IMG/VR virus record: IMGVR_UViG_3300032223_000900
Location: 1 to 23,310 of that record
DNA: 23,310 nt
From: a virus
Direction: 5' to 3' (one strand)
Part shown: in pieces, positions 8,266-15,739 of the stretch
How the letters are laid out: every line of letters begins with the position of its first letter
Numbering within the stretch: position 1 is the stretch's first letter
The notes under the pieces: model-generated
Told to the model about the DNA's origin: nothing
The model's database searches: none
Seen by the model: only the letters and a program-made list of their open reading frames with translations
Made by a program: the position numbers and the translations under genes

Positions 8266-9561
8266 TTAATTTGGTTTTACTATTTCGTATTCTTTTTTAA
8301 ACTTTAAGCTACTCATTCTAAAATCATCTGCTGAATGTTCTTCAACACCATCAGTTCTATCAGCTTGAGTTGCTACATCAGTTGTATTTGGGTTTTCACT
8401 TTCTTCTCCTATATCATCTTTAACTTCTTCTACCGATGTATCAGTTGCTTCCGCAGTTGCTGATAAGATTGCCAATGGAGTTGATTGTTCAAAGAATAAT
8501 TCTATTCCTTGCCATCCACCAATTTCTAATGCTGCATCTATTTGATTTAACAATAGATTTTGAATTGGTAAGATAGTCATTGTTTGCATAATTGAATAGG
8601 CTGTTTCCATTTCATCTGATTGAGAACTAAAACCATTGTTTTGAGTTCTAATACCAAATAATAATGGAGAAGTTACTCTATTAGCTATTAACAATTTATC
8701 CTGTGCGTATTCTGATACATATTTGTATTTCTCATGCAAATCATCAACTTTAATTGTATCAACTGTTGGTTGTCTTTCTTTATCATCGTTGAATGTTAAT
8801 ATAAATCTACCAGCATTTCTAGTGCCTGTAAATTTACCTTGAATCATATCTTCAATTGAACTTCTTTCTTCAGGAGAAGGAACACCATTATTCATATTAA
8901 CCATCACTAATGGTAAGAAACCATTTTCGATATTGTTAAGATGTAAGTTAGATAATTCAGCTTCTACAAATGAAAATTGAATTGCTGGAAACCAATCCGG
9001 TAATGAATAATAGAATTTGCCTGGCGTATAATCTTTTATGTAAAGAATTTCAGTTTGTTCTTTAGACATTCCAAAAGCTGGTATTTCTACTTTGTTTCTA
9101 ATATGTTTTTGGTCAGTCCAATCAATACAATAATAATAAGCTTGTATTCTAGTTTCTTTTCCTAACTTCTTAGCTCTTAAATACTGAATTGGTAAGTGAT
9201 ACATATTCAAAATTTGAGTATGCTCAGGGTTCCAATTAACTTGAAACGCTGCATTACCATATAATTTAAAATCAAATGCTACTCTCTTAATTTCTTCTTG
9301 AGGTAACATTCTATTAAATGTATCTTTGTATTCAGGGTTTTTTGCGTATAATCCTTTACCAAATACTAAATCTGAAATACCATTTACACATGCAGCTGTT
9401 GTTGTTGAGTTAGTAAATGCTTCAGTAATGTTTTGAAAAAAATCATCAGGTGAAATAATACCAATTGGAACGTATGGATGTCTTGATGAAGCATCTTCTA
9501 TCACCAATGGTATTTCTTGCTGTTGTAAATTTACTACTGAAAACTGTTCTAAATTACTCAT
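8266..9561 (-). CDS. Portal protein, 431 aa
   Basis: The dodecameric portal forms the DNA gateway of the capsid. Supporting features are a crown-distal N-terminus with CVNGISDLVFGKGLY at 58-72, the hallmark FKLYGNAAFQVNWN at 98-111, the PDW...AIQFSFVEAELSN helix around 188-205, and the RVTSPLLFGI motif at 295-304 followed by QSDEMETAY, which matches HK97-like portals near the stem/tunnel-loop region. Length is typical. The C-terminal 371-413 stretch is unusually acidic (VEEVKDDIGEESE) and ends in a basic segment (SLKFKKEYEIVKP), perhaps an internal scaffold- or protease-contacting tail. The ATG is preceded by AATAAT. The next gene starts immediately after, and no protease gene follows it as would be usual. 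Confidence 0.85.
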   Translation of the reverse strand: MSNLEQFSVVNLQQQEIPLVIEDASSRHPYVPIGIISPDDFFQNITEAFTNSTTTAACVNGISDLVFGKGLYAKNPEYKDTFNRMLPQEEIKRVAFDFKLYGNAAFQVNWNPEHTQILNMYHLPIQYLRAKKLGKETRIQAYYYCIDWTDQKHIRNKVEIPAFGMSKEQTEILYIKDYTPGKFYYSLPDWFPAIQFSFVEAELSNLHLNNIENGFLPLVMVNMNNGVPSPEERSSIEDMIQGKFTGTRNAGRFILTFNDDKERQPTVDTIKVDDLHEKYKYVSEYAQDKLLIANRVTSPLLFGIRTQNNGFSSQSDEMETAYSIMQTMTILPIQNLLLNQIDAALEIGGWQGIELFFEQSTPLAILSATAEATDTSVEEVKDDIGEESENPNTTDVATQADRTDGVEEHSADDFRMSSLKFKKEYEIVKPN

Positions 9562-9562
9562 A

Positions 9563-9934
9563 TTATTCTAAAATTATATATTGATTATCTGTTACATTAC
9601 TTACATAAATTCCTTCTTCCGGAATTTGGTTAGTATAATTTGGTTTATCTACTGATTGTGAAACATAAACTTGAATCGAACCATGCCATATTTCAAAGTA
9701 GCCATCACTAATTGTTGCTCTAAATTCATCTCCTGTTTTAACTGTTGAACCTGTTAATAGATTAGAATTGAATGTTAATAAACTTTCGTAAGAATTGTAT
9801 GTATAACCATTCAAACTTTCTGATGTGTTTGCTTGTGTGTACATATCTTGCAAACTTAAGATTAAATTAGAAGAAGCTGTTGGAGCTGTTCTAACTGTAA
9901 ATTGGTTACTTCCTGATTGGTAATATGTTAGCAT
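9563..9934 (-). CDS. Small structural protein of unknown function, 123 aa
   Basis: The product is Ser/Thr/Tyr/Asn-rich and predicted to be beta-structured, with FTVRTAPTASSNLILSLQD near the N-terminus and a middle strand GDEFRATISDGYFEIWHGS. No signal peptide, membrane segment or catalytic motif is visible. The pattern resembles small proteins of Bacteroidota phages that I recall next to portal genes, possibly decoration or head-completion proteins, but I do not recognise a named family. It is the first gene after the strong terminator at 10001-10026, so it probably begins a new transcription unit, with its promoter in the 70-base stretch before it or by read-through. It ends one base before the portal start. 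Confidence 0.6.
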   Translation of the reverse strand: MLTYYQSGSNQFTVRTAPTASSNLILSLQDMYTQANTSESLNGYTYNSYESLLTFNSNLLTGSTVKTGDEFRATISDGYFEIWHGSIQVYVSQSVDKPNYTNQIPEEGIYVSNVTDNQYIILE

Positions 9935-9963
9935 CTTGTACTGAGCTTGTTTTTATCTCTATA

Positions 9964-9972
9964 ATTTAACAA
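9964..9972 (-). promoter_or_regulatory. TTGTTAAAT intergenic motif before the 123-aa/portal unit
   Basis: The minus strand reads TTTGTTAAATTATAGAGATA about 30 bases before the ATG of the 123-aa gene and downstream of the terminator. It is the best candidate for an initiation signal in this 116-base gap, but no clear paired upstream promoter element is visible. Confidence 0.4.
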
Positions 9973-10000
9973 ATTTCAACGATAAAATAGTGAATAGCAT

Positions 10001-10026
10001 AAAAAAAGCACTCCGAAGAGTGCTTT
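10001..10026 (-). terminator. Rho-independent terminator after the tail tube gene
   Basis: On the minus strand the RNA would form AAAGCACTC-UUCG-GAGTGCUUU, a perfect 9-bp stem closed by a UUCG tetraloop, followed by a run of seven U residues. It lies 24 bases after the stop of the 182-aa gene. This is a textbook intrinsic terminator and divides the window into two transcription units. Confidence 0.92.
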
Positions 10027-10050
10027 AATATGTTTTTAGTGTAATACTGA

Positions 10051-10599
10051 TTAGCTATTAGTACCGTAAACAATAGTTGGTTGATTCGTAGCAGAACCAA
10101 ATGGAGCTGCTGCTGAAGTTGAACCAGTGATAAAGTTTGCAGGTACAGGCTCCATACCAGTCAATGTGATAGAATAACCATAAAGGTCACCTAACGCAGC
10201 GCCAGCTTGAGAAGTTCCAGCAGTTACATCAGCACCCAATGTTTTACCTACTAAGAAAGAATCACCATTGTTTGTTACAACAACGATTTGTGGTCTTCCG
10301 TAAGATAATAATTTAAATTGAGTGTTCATATCTTGTGTTAATCTCTTAACATTCAATTTTAATTCTTGAGAGAAAAATGTTGTACCATTATCTCTTGATG
10401 TAGTTACAGTTTCAGTATAAGCACTATTACCTTTTAACTGATAGTAATATGCAGTACTAGCAGATGGGAAAGAAGTTATGTATCCATTAGCATCTGTTGC
10501 GAATGAACCAGTTGTGTAGTTGATGAAGTAAACTCCACTCAAACCACCAATACTATCTTTACAAACTTCATTTCTTCCTTGAGTTAAATTACAAGCCAT
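10051..10599 (-). CDS. Major tail (tube) protein candidate, 182 aa
   Basis: A beta-rich protein, no membrane segments. FFSQELKLNVKRL at 75-87 is followed by GRPQIVVVTNNGDSFLVG at 101-118 and GDLYGYSITLTGMEP at 137-151. The '...G.....G.alGDl.GYtltltg.E..p' ending resembles the tube or major tail proteins of Bacteroidota phages, as I recall. The gene is the last in the head unit, follows the major capsid gene, and is bracketed by a hairpin and a strong terminator; the same arrangement would suit a protein needed at high copy. Cys3 and Cys13 are the only cysteines. A head decoration protein is the main alternative. Confidence 0.65.
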   Translation of the reverse strand: MACNLTQGRNEVCKDSIGGLSGVYFINYTTGSFATDANGYITSFPSASTAYYYQLKGNSAYTETVTTSRDNGTTFFSQELKLNVKRLTQDMNTQFKLLSYGRPQIVVVTNNGDSFLVGKTLGADVTAGTSQAGAALGDLYGYSITLTGMEPVPANFITGSTSAAAPFGSATNQPTIVYGTNS

Positions 10600-10640
10600 A
10601 GTGTTTAATTTTTTAAATTCGTTAATTTTGTTTTTTATAT

Positions 10641-10682
10641 TTTGAGTAAGAGGGGAATTTCACCCCTCTATTATTACTCAAA
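10641..10682 (-). terminator. Interrupted hairpin after the major capsid gene (possible attenuator)
   Basis: Outer arms TTTGAGTAA (10641-10649) and TTACTCAAA (10674-10682) pair perfectly. An inner GC-rich stem, GAGGGG (10650-10655) with CCCCTC (10663-10668), closes on a 7-base loop. It sits immediately after the capsid stop. On the coding strand it is followed by an A-rich tract instead of a U-run, so it may be an RNA-stabilising or processing element more than an intrinsic terminator. Confidence 0.6.
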
Positions 10683-10686
10683 TATA

Positions 10687-11646
10687 TTAAGGGATATAGA
10701 TTGCTATATCTTGTCCGATACCGAACTGAGTTGCAGCTGTGTATCTCATAATTACTCTGAAGTTTTGAGAACCATCTATGTTAGCCATATCTAATACTCT
10801 TACTTCGTTGTAGTCACTTAACAAACCAGTACCGAAGTATAAGTTTGATTTTTGTGCAGCTACTAAGTAGTTATTTGTCATACCTGGTGACCATACTAAT
10901 TCAATACCATTGAAGTTTAATGGTTTTTCACCTACGTTCATTTGGTTGTTGAAACCATTTGCACCTTGTGCTCCACCTGCTAAAGCTTGTTGATAAGCTT
11001 TAACTACGTTTGTTGGTACATAGATTACTAAGTCTTCTTTACCATAAACAGTGTTAGGGATGTAAGATACTAAGTTATCTAATTTAGCCAATACGTTAGA
11101 AGAGTTAATTACACCTGAACCAGATGCTGGGATAACTGCTCCTGTTGCACCAGCTGCTGCTGATGCTGACATTGCTGGTAAGAAACCAGTGAATTGTCCG
11201 TTTGTTGCGTTTGAACCTTGCCAAATGCTGATTTCAGTTGCTTCTGCAACTTTACCACCAACGTAAGAGATTAAGAAATCGTTGAAATCTTTTGGAATTT
11301 CATCGAATGCAGAATATCCTAATTGTAATGCTTCCCAAGATTGAACGAAGTTTTGCTTACACAATTCTAAGTTTACTTGTAATTCTTTTGGTTCAAGTAT
11401 TCTTTCAGTTAATGCAACTGTACCTGAAGTTACGAAGTTACAAGAGGTATCATTTACGATACTATCAACAGCGATTTGTTGAATTACTTGTCTATACTTC
11501 ACGTTTGGCATAATAGTTACGTTCTTATTATCCAACGTTTTTGCACTTAACAACGCTGCTGCGATGTATTTACCTGCGAACTCACCCGTGTATGTAGTGG
11601 TGATTGCTGGTTGTGCGAAATTTTGTCTTTTTCTGATGTTACTCAT
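10687..11646 (-). CDS. Major capsid protein, HK97-fold, 319 aa
   Basis: Forms the icosahedral shell. The protein has the size and composition of HK97-fold capsid proteins in Bacteroidota phages: a basic N-terminal arm (SNIRKRQNFAQ), then a segment with GKYIAAALLSAKT, CxxN-rich middle strands, an Ala/Gly/Ser-rich loop at 158-180, and a C-terminal NFRVIMRYTAATQFGIGQDI block at 295-314, which is the most characteristic segment. No scaffold domain is fused; the separate scaffold gene lies 19 bases upstream. A NSSNVLAK octapeptide at 181-188 is also found at the start of the scaffold. A large hairpin follows the stop. An N-terminal cleavage site for the protease is not evident, so maturation may spare it. 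Confidence 0.9.
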   Translation of the reverse strand: MSNIRKRQNFAQPAITTTYTGEFAGKYIAAALLSAKTLDNKNVTIMPNVKYRQVIQQIAVDSIVNDTSCNFVTSGTVALTERILEPKELQVNLELCKQNFVQSWEALQLGYSAFDEIPKDFNDFLISYVGGKVAEATEISIWQGSNATNGQFTGFLPAMSASAAAGATGAVIPASGSGVINSSNVLAKLDNLVSYIPNTVYGKEDLVIYVPTNVVKAYQQALAGGAQGANGFNNQMNVGEKPLNFNGIELVWSPGMTNNYLVAAQKSNLYFGTGLLSDYNEVRVLDMANIDGSQNFRVIMRYTAATQFGIGQDIAIYIP

Positions 11647-11665
11647 TTTTAATTTCGTTTTTAAA

Positions 11666-12511
11666 TTAGTTATATAATTTTGCTAAGAAGTTTGCTTGTG
11701 CGTTATCTCCTTTGCTATTCTTATTCATGTTAAATCTTTCAGCTGAAGCGTTTACAGGTGCTCCGCCTAATTTTGGAGTTGACATTTGGTTTGGAGTGAT
11801 ATGCTCTTTATCCACTTCTGGAGCTTTGTCAATATCAATTCTTCCCATTTCTTCATCCAATCCTGCTAAGTGCTCTTCGATATCATGCACTTTAGAAGTT
11901 ACTTCACTCATAGCAGTTTCGTGCTCTGCGTGTTTGTTAGCCATTTCATCTAACTTACCTGCTAATGCTTGGTGAGCAGCTTCTAATTTAGAATATGCTT
12001 CAGCCAATTCATCCATAGATACTGGAGTTTTTTTATCATCAGTTTGTGCTAATGGTTTAGGAGTACCAGTTGATTCCTGAGGGCCATTCTTAGAAGAGAT
12101 ATCATCTCCTGCTAAAGAATTTAAATTTGTTTTAGCGATTGCTCTTTTCATGTGTTGTTCTGTTTTACCTTCGTTTGCATCTGATTCAGCATTATCATCA
12201 GTAGGTTCTCCAGTTTCTTCATCTTCTGATTCTTCAGGATGTCCGGATACTGCTGTGATTTTACCGTCAGCTATTGTAATGATTGCACCTTCTTCTTCAC
12301 CATCTTCATTTTGTATGATTACTTCAATAGAACCATCAGCTGCAGGAAGCAATGTTCCATCCTCTGATACTGTATTGATTTCATCACCTACTTCAAAGTT
12401 AGGAGATTCGTAGATTGTGCCATCTTCTGATTGTGCGCCTGCTAATGCGATGTCATCCTTAGAGAATGCTAACATCTTCATTATTTTAGCTAATACATTT
12501 GATGAGTTCAT
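11666..12511 (-). CDS. Scaffold/capsid assembly protein, 281 aa
   Basis: Very acidic and apparently multi-domain: a beta-rich segment at 24-90 with DGTIYESPNFEVGDEI and repeated 'DG' turns, an Asp/Glu linker at 91-116, a Pro/Gln/Lys linker, a heptad-rich coiled coil at about 165-225 (DELAEAYSKLEAAH, then LDEMANKHAEHET), and a basic C-terminus (NMNKNSKGDNAQANFLAKLY). The layout fits an internal scaffold: a coiled coil for oligomerisation and a basic tail to bind capsid subunits. It directly precedes the capsid gene, its usual place. In many phages such a scaffold is cleaved by a protease encoded beside it; here the protease is about 11 kb away. The leader resembles that of the 14.45 kb gene. 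Confidence 0.75.
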   Translation of the reverse strand: MNSSNVLAKIMKMLAFSKDDIALAGAQSEDGTIYESPNFEVGDEINTVSEDGTLLPAADGSIEVIIQNEDGEEEGAIITIADGKITAVSGHPEESEDEETGEPTDDNAESDANEGKTEQHMKRAIAKTNLNSLAGDDISSKNGPQESTGTPKPLAQTDDKKTPVSMDELAEAYSKLEAAHQALAGKLDEMANKHAEHETAMSEVTSKVHDIEEHLAGLDEEMGRIDIDKAPEVDKEHITPNQMSTPKLGGAPVNASAERFNMNKNSKGDNAQANFLAKLYN

Positions 12512-12529
12512 ATTATTTTTGATTTAATT

Positions 12530-12538
12530 ATTTAACAA
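12530..12538 (-). promoter_or_regulatory. TTGTTAAAT motif before the scaffold/capsid genes
   Basis: The minus strand reads AATTGTTAAATAAT about 18 bases before the scaffold ATG. A palindrome, AACAATTGTT, lies at 12534-12543 around it. The leader downstream closely matches that of the gene starting at 14454. Confidence 0.4.
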
Positions 12539-12567
12539 TTGTTTGTTTTTTTGTATTGATTTTTACT

Positions 12568-14169
12568 TTATGGGCAAGGATTAATATTTAAATTTGTTTC
12601 TTGTCCAATTGCGTAGAAATTTCCACTTGCTGTATAAATGTGATATGTGTAATGGTCTGTTCCAATCATTTGTCCTCCTGCTGCTATTGGAGCTCCTTCA
12701 TATCTCAATGCTACAAATCCACTACCACCTTTAGAGCCTGATTCATTATAAAATGCTCCACCAGCTCCACCACCAGTATTATTTGCTGCGTTAGAACTAG
12801 TCACTGCTCCACTTTGACCAGGAGCACCTGCTCTTATTAATAATGGGTCTAATGTTACATTTAATACAGAAGATGATGCAAAATAATGATATGTATAAGA
12901 ACCTGAAGTTATAATTTGTCCACCTGTTGCGATAGGAGTTCCTAAATATCTTAATGCTACAATACCATTACCACCAGCTCCTCCTGTTTCACCTACTAAT
13001 TGTGTCATACCAGAGCCTCCAGCTCCCATTCCATATCCACCTATACTTCTTAATTCTTGACTAGATAAACCACCGGGAGGACCAGAATCTGGACCAAATG
13101 GATAGTATGTATAATCAACTCCACCCAAAGAGCCTGTTGATATACTACCTCCACCATTTCCACCGCCTCCCCAGCCACCGGCACCGTTGCCAAATTGCTG
13201 AGAAGCAGCACCACCTCCACCATAATAATATCCATCTTTCCATTGAATACCATTTGCACCATTTTGGTTATTTGAAGATGAGTATGGTACACTTCCTCCA
13301 CCTGCACCTCCACCTACTGTTTCGTAGCTACCACCTTGTCCACCAGATGCACTTACAAAAAATGGATTTGTTGTATTTGAGCCAGATATATAAGATGGAG
13401 TACCATAAGAACCTGTTCCATAGGGGTTACCATAATTTTGTGCATTTAAACCACCACTACCAATTGTAATTTGATATTGTTCATTTGGATAAATGTAAAT
13501 TGAACCAGTTGTCCAAGTTCCACCCCAACCACCACCACCGTGGTTAGGTTGGTTTGCAAGTACTATATAATCTCTAGCGCCACCGCCTCCACCACCACCA
13601 ATTACCATATATTCTAATAATGGAGGACCAACAATAAATCCTGCACCACCACCAGCATAATAAGATGATGTAATATATTCACCACAATGTCCAAATGGTG
13701 GATAACATAAAGGACCACCACCTATATTATAATTCCATTGTGAACCTGAACCACCATTACCATTTGAAGCTGGATAAACACCATTATCACCAGCTCCACC
13801 AAAGAAAGAAAGTGTTACGGCATTTTGATAAACACCACCATTTCCACCTGATGCTGTGATTGAAGCGAAAGATGAAGGTTGTCCATTTGAACCAGTTGTA
13901 ATAGTTAAGCTACCACTTACTGCTCCTCCATTACCACCTTGTCCAATAGTTATATTATAATTGTTGAATGGATATACACAATATCCACCTTGTAAAATCT
14001 CACCACCATTTCCAGCTTGTCCTGCTTTTAAATTTGCTCCACCAGCAGCACCACCACCTCCACCTACAACAACATATTGAACTTGAAATGGAATAAATCC
14101 TTTATCTTGTTGCTTTGAGAAACGATTGTTTTCACTACCGCCTAATATATTGTAATTTAAGTTTACCAT
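12568..14169 (-). CDS. Glycine-rich appendage/adhesin protein, 533 aa
   Basis: Glycine dominates, in runs such as VVVGGGGGAAGGAN (33-46), VIGGGGGGGARDY (189-201) and GGWGGGGNGGG (331-341), interleaved with short aromatic strands such as YNITIGQGG and YQITIGSGG. Two similar blocks at the end, GIVALRYLGTPIATGGQII (402-420) and GFVALRYEGAPIAAGGQMI (484-502), each lead to YTYH. This is the hallmark of glycine-rich phage appendage domains, where polyglycine-II helices pack into a rigid sandwich that exposes variable loops; some such proteins act as host receptor adhesins. Here it lies in the appendage cassette between the scaffold and the spike-base-like genes. A receptor-binding or appendage role is inferred; target specificity cannot be read from the sequence. 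It ends in NPCP, with two nearby Cys at 155 and 162 and another at 63. Confidence 0.7.
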   Translation of the reverse strand: MVNLNYNILGGSENNRFSKQQDKGFIPFQVQYVVVGGGGGAAGGANLKAGQAGNGGEILQGGYCVYPFNNYNITIGQGGNGGAVSGSLTITTGSNGQPSSFASITASGGNGGVYQNAVTLSFFGGAGDNGVYPASNGNGGSGSQWNYNIGGGPLCYPPFGHCGEYITSSYYAGGGAGFIVGPPLLEYMVIGGGGGGGARDYIVLANQPNHGGGGWGGTWTTGSIYIYPNEQYQITIGSGGLNAQNYGNPYGTGSYGTPSYISGSNTTNPFFVSASGGQGGSYETVGGGAGGGSVPYSSSNNQNGANGIQWKDGYYYGGGGAASQQFGNGAGGWGGGGNGGGSISTGSLGGVDYTYYPFGPDSGPPGGLSSQELRSIGGYGMGAGGSGMTQLVGETGGAGGNGIVALRYLGTPIATGGQIITSGSYTYHYFASSSVLNVTLDPLLIRAGAPGQSGAVTSSNAANNTGGGAGGAFYNESGSKGGSGFVALRYEGAPIAAGGQMIGTDHYTYHIYTASGNFYAIGQETNLNINPCP

Positions 14170-14172
14170 AAT

Positions 14173-14454
14173 TTATTTTAATGCTAAGATGATTTGAGCA
14201 GTTGTTGATGCAGATACAGCTGTAAAGATACCAGGTATAAATCCTGATGCCGATGCAAATGTTAATACTGAACCATCATATGTTTTTGCTACTAAATCTC
14301 CTTGCTTACCAATGTATAATCCACCTGCAGTGAATCCGAATTGAGGTTTTGCGTCACTTGCTGAAGCAAAAGCTGAACCTGAAATAGGAGTAACAGCTAC
14401 ACCACCAGTAAATTGTGGGTTTGATACATAGTTACTTTGAGTTTCTAATTTCAT
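14173..14454 (-). CDS. Spike-base-like small structural protein, 93 aa
   Basis: GLYIGKQGDLVAKTYDGS at 46-63 followed by VLTFASASGFIPG and then a C-terminal TTAQIILAL matches the pattern 'aLYVG..GDl.v...dG..v.F.nv..G..lp......tgTTA..I.aL' that I recall from small spike-base or head-fibre-base proteins. The protein is Ala/Ser/Gly-rich and predicted to be beta-structured. It could form a trimeric platform that holds a fibre or adhesin, which would fit its place beside the LamG and glycine-rich proteins. Its stop is three bases before the next ATG. Family assignment is by pattern memory; the neighbourhood supports it. Confidence 0.55.
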   Translation of the reverse strand: MKLETQSNYVSNPQFTGGVAVTPISGSAFASASDAKPQFGFTAGGLYIGKQGDLVAKTYDGSVLTFASASGFIPGIFTAVSASTTAQIILALK

Positions 14455-14473
14455 ATTATTTGTTTATTTTATT

Positions 14474-14482
14474 ATTTAACAA
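14474..14482 (-). promoter_or_regulatory. TTGTTAAAT motif before the spike-base-like gene
   Basis: The minus strand reads ATAATTGTTAAATAATAAAA about 19 bases before the ATG at 14454. The motif and the following leader nearly match those before the scaffold gene, suggesting a shared signal. Confidence 0.4.
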
Positions 14483-14503
14483 TTATAACTTTAATTTTAT
14501 TGA

Positions 14504-15361
14504 TTATAGTTTATATATCATTGAAGGTGGTGGAGTAATTGTAGTTCCATTATATCCTTTATCAGTTCCAATGTATAATCTAAAGTCCTGATAATAAGTT
14601 GGAACCTCCGCATATGATGAATCATTAATACCTAATATACTCCAAAATCCATCAGGTGTATTTGCTACACTTCCTGCATAACTAAAACTATATATTTGTG
14701 TTCCATCTAAATAAATACGATTTGAACCACCATTTCTTACAAATGCTAAATGATACCAAACTCCATTTTTAAATGGATTAGTTGGAGATACTACAAATCC
14801 ACCATTACCATTTATATAAAATCTAGGTGTGTTAGCATTTTCAGAATAATCACAAAGAAGTTGGTCACCAGATGGATTACCAAATACGTGAGAAGAATAT
14901 AATGCACTTACATCAGGCACTTTAATCCAAGTTTCAATTACAAATGGTTGAGTTCCAAAATTAGTATAACCAGTTGTTATAACACCAGCATTCTTAGCTG
15001 TACTACCTAATGTAGCTGCTAAATAAAGTGAAGTAGAATATCCATCATTTGAAAAACTATAAGAGCCTGAACTAACAGGAGTTCCTGATGAGTTTAATGT
15101 TCCTGAGCCTGATGGTACTAATTGGTAATTTGTACCAGTACCTTTTATTGTTGCTGATATATCATCATAAAAATTAGTCATTCCCAAATTGGTTGCTAAT
15201 TGATATGGCATTGCTAAATATAAAGAAGCTGAATACGGGTCACTTCTAACAGCAAATTGTCCACTATCAAATCTTTGTGGATAATAATCTACTTGTTGTG
15301 AACCTAAATAAGATTTTACTACTGAAGTATTTCCTATGTATATTGTGCTTCCTTGTACCAT
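14504..15361 (-). CDS. LamG/concanavalin A-like lectin-fold protein, 285 aa
   Basis: From about residue 100 to 268 the protein has the LamG-type jelly roll: SYSFSNDGYSTSLYLA, then VIETWIKV at 141-148, NGVWYHLAFVRNGG at 199-212, IYLDGTQIYSFSY at 216-228 and YYQDFRLYIG at 256-265. In phages this fold occurs in tail appendages, where it can bind carbohydrates. The N-terminal ~100 residues may anchor it to the virion. It ends TITPPPSMIYKL, much like the paralogue 400 bases upstream (TAFTPPPPMIVAP), so the two genes share ancestry. The start lies directly next to the previous stop. Sugar-binding is an inference from the fold; no metal or ligand residues can be identified by eye. Confidence 0.7.
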   Translation of the reverse strand: MVQGSTIYIGNTSVVKSYLGSQQVDYYPQRFDSGQFAVRSDPYSASLYLAMPYQLATNLGMTNFYDDISATIKGTGTNYQLVPSGSGTLNSSGTPVSSGSYSFSNDGYSTSLYLAATLGSTAKNAGVITTGYTNFGTQPFVIETWIKVPDVSALYSSHVFGNPSGDQLLCDYSENANTPRFYINGNGGFVVSPTNPFKNGVWYHLAFVRNGGSNRIYLDGTQIYSFSYAGSVANTPDGFWSILGINDSSYAEVPTYYQDFRLYIGTDKGYNGTTITPPPSMIYKL

Positions 15362-15553
15362 TTATTCAAATTTATCAGTTTCAAAATTATATATCATTCC
15401 GATTTCAACAGGTCCTCTATTTGCATAGCATCTAACCATTTGTGTAAAAGAATCTAATATCGGTGGATTAAATTCCATTGTATGTATATTGCCTTCCGCA
15501 ATGTGAATAACACTCATGTTATCATCTAAGAAAGCCCAATTAGTTTGTTCCAT
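15362..15553 (-). CDS. Small protein, 63 aa, paired with the 62-aa gene
   Basis: Reads NWAFLDDNMSVIHIAEGN near the N-terminus and ends in EIGMIYNFETDKFE. The W-A-x-[LI]-D-D-N opening echoes the KYVIIDENNIVLGVEFRD of the 62-aa neighbour, so the two may be distant relatives, small beta-rich proteins of a type I recall in phage tails. It overlaps the neighbour by 14 bases and abuts the LamG gene start, so co-translation is likely. The 'Y-N-F-E-T-D-K-F' ending resembles a domain often found in tail fibres and their assembly proteins. Whether it is a virion component or a fibre chaperone is unknown. Confidence 0.6.
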   Translation of the reverse strand: MEQTNWAFLDDNMSVIHIAEGNIHTMEFNPPILDSFTQMVRCYANRGPVEIGMIYNFETDKFE

Positions 15554-15728
15554 GATTAATTGTTTCTATATTAAATTCAGTTCCTACTTCAGGTTCTAAA
15601 TCATCAGGTATCCAATGTGCTTTTCCCAAATACCATAATTCTCCATACGGATTTGTATCATCCGTTATATCTCTAAATTCAACTCCTAAAACTATATTGT
15701 TTTCATCAATAATTACATACTTTCTCAT
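15540..15728 (-). CDS. Small acidic protein, 62 aa
   Basis: Opens with RKYVIIDENNIVLGVEFRD, then acidic turns, a Trp-rich PYGELWYLGKAHWIPDD, and ends in EFNIETINHGTN. The ending mirrors the 63-aa neighbour's strand before its end. It sits between two LamG-type genes, overlaps the next gene by 14 bases, and starts from an ATG with an A/T-only leader. Probably a structural or chaperone partner of the LamG appendage proteins, but that rests on position alone. No family is recognised with confidence. Confidence 0.6.
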   Translation of the reverse strand: MRKYVIIDENNIVLGVEFRDITDDTNPYGELWYLGKAHWIPDDLEPEVGTEFNIETINHGTN

Positions 15729-15739
15729 AATATTATTTT

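Noticed and set aside
9935-10000. A sigma70-type or Bacteroidota -33/-7 promoter before the portal unit
   Set aside because: TTGAAA is present but no convincing -10 element at the right spacing, and no TAnnTTTG; only the recurrent TTGTTAAAT motif is supported.
13050-13469. Alternative frames over the glycine-rich gene on both strands
   Set aside because: GGN-rich codons produce His/Leu- or Val-rich shadows; the 533-codon frame has the recognised glycine-rich appendage pattern.
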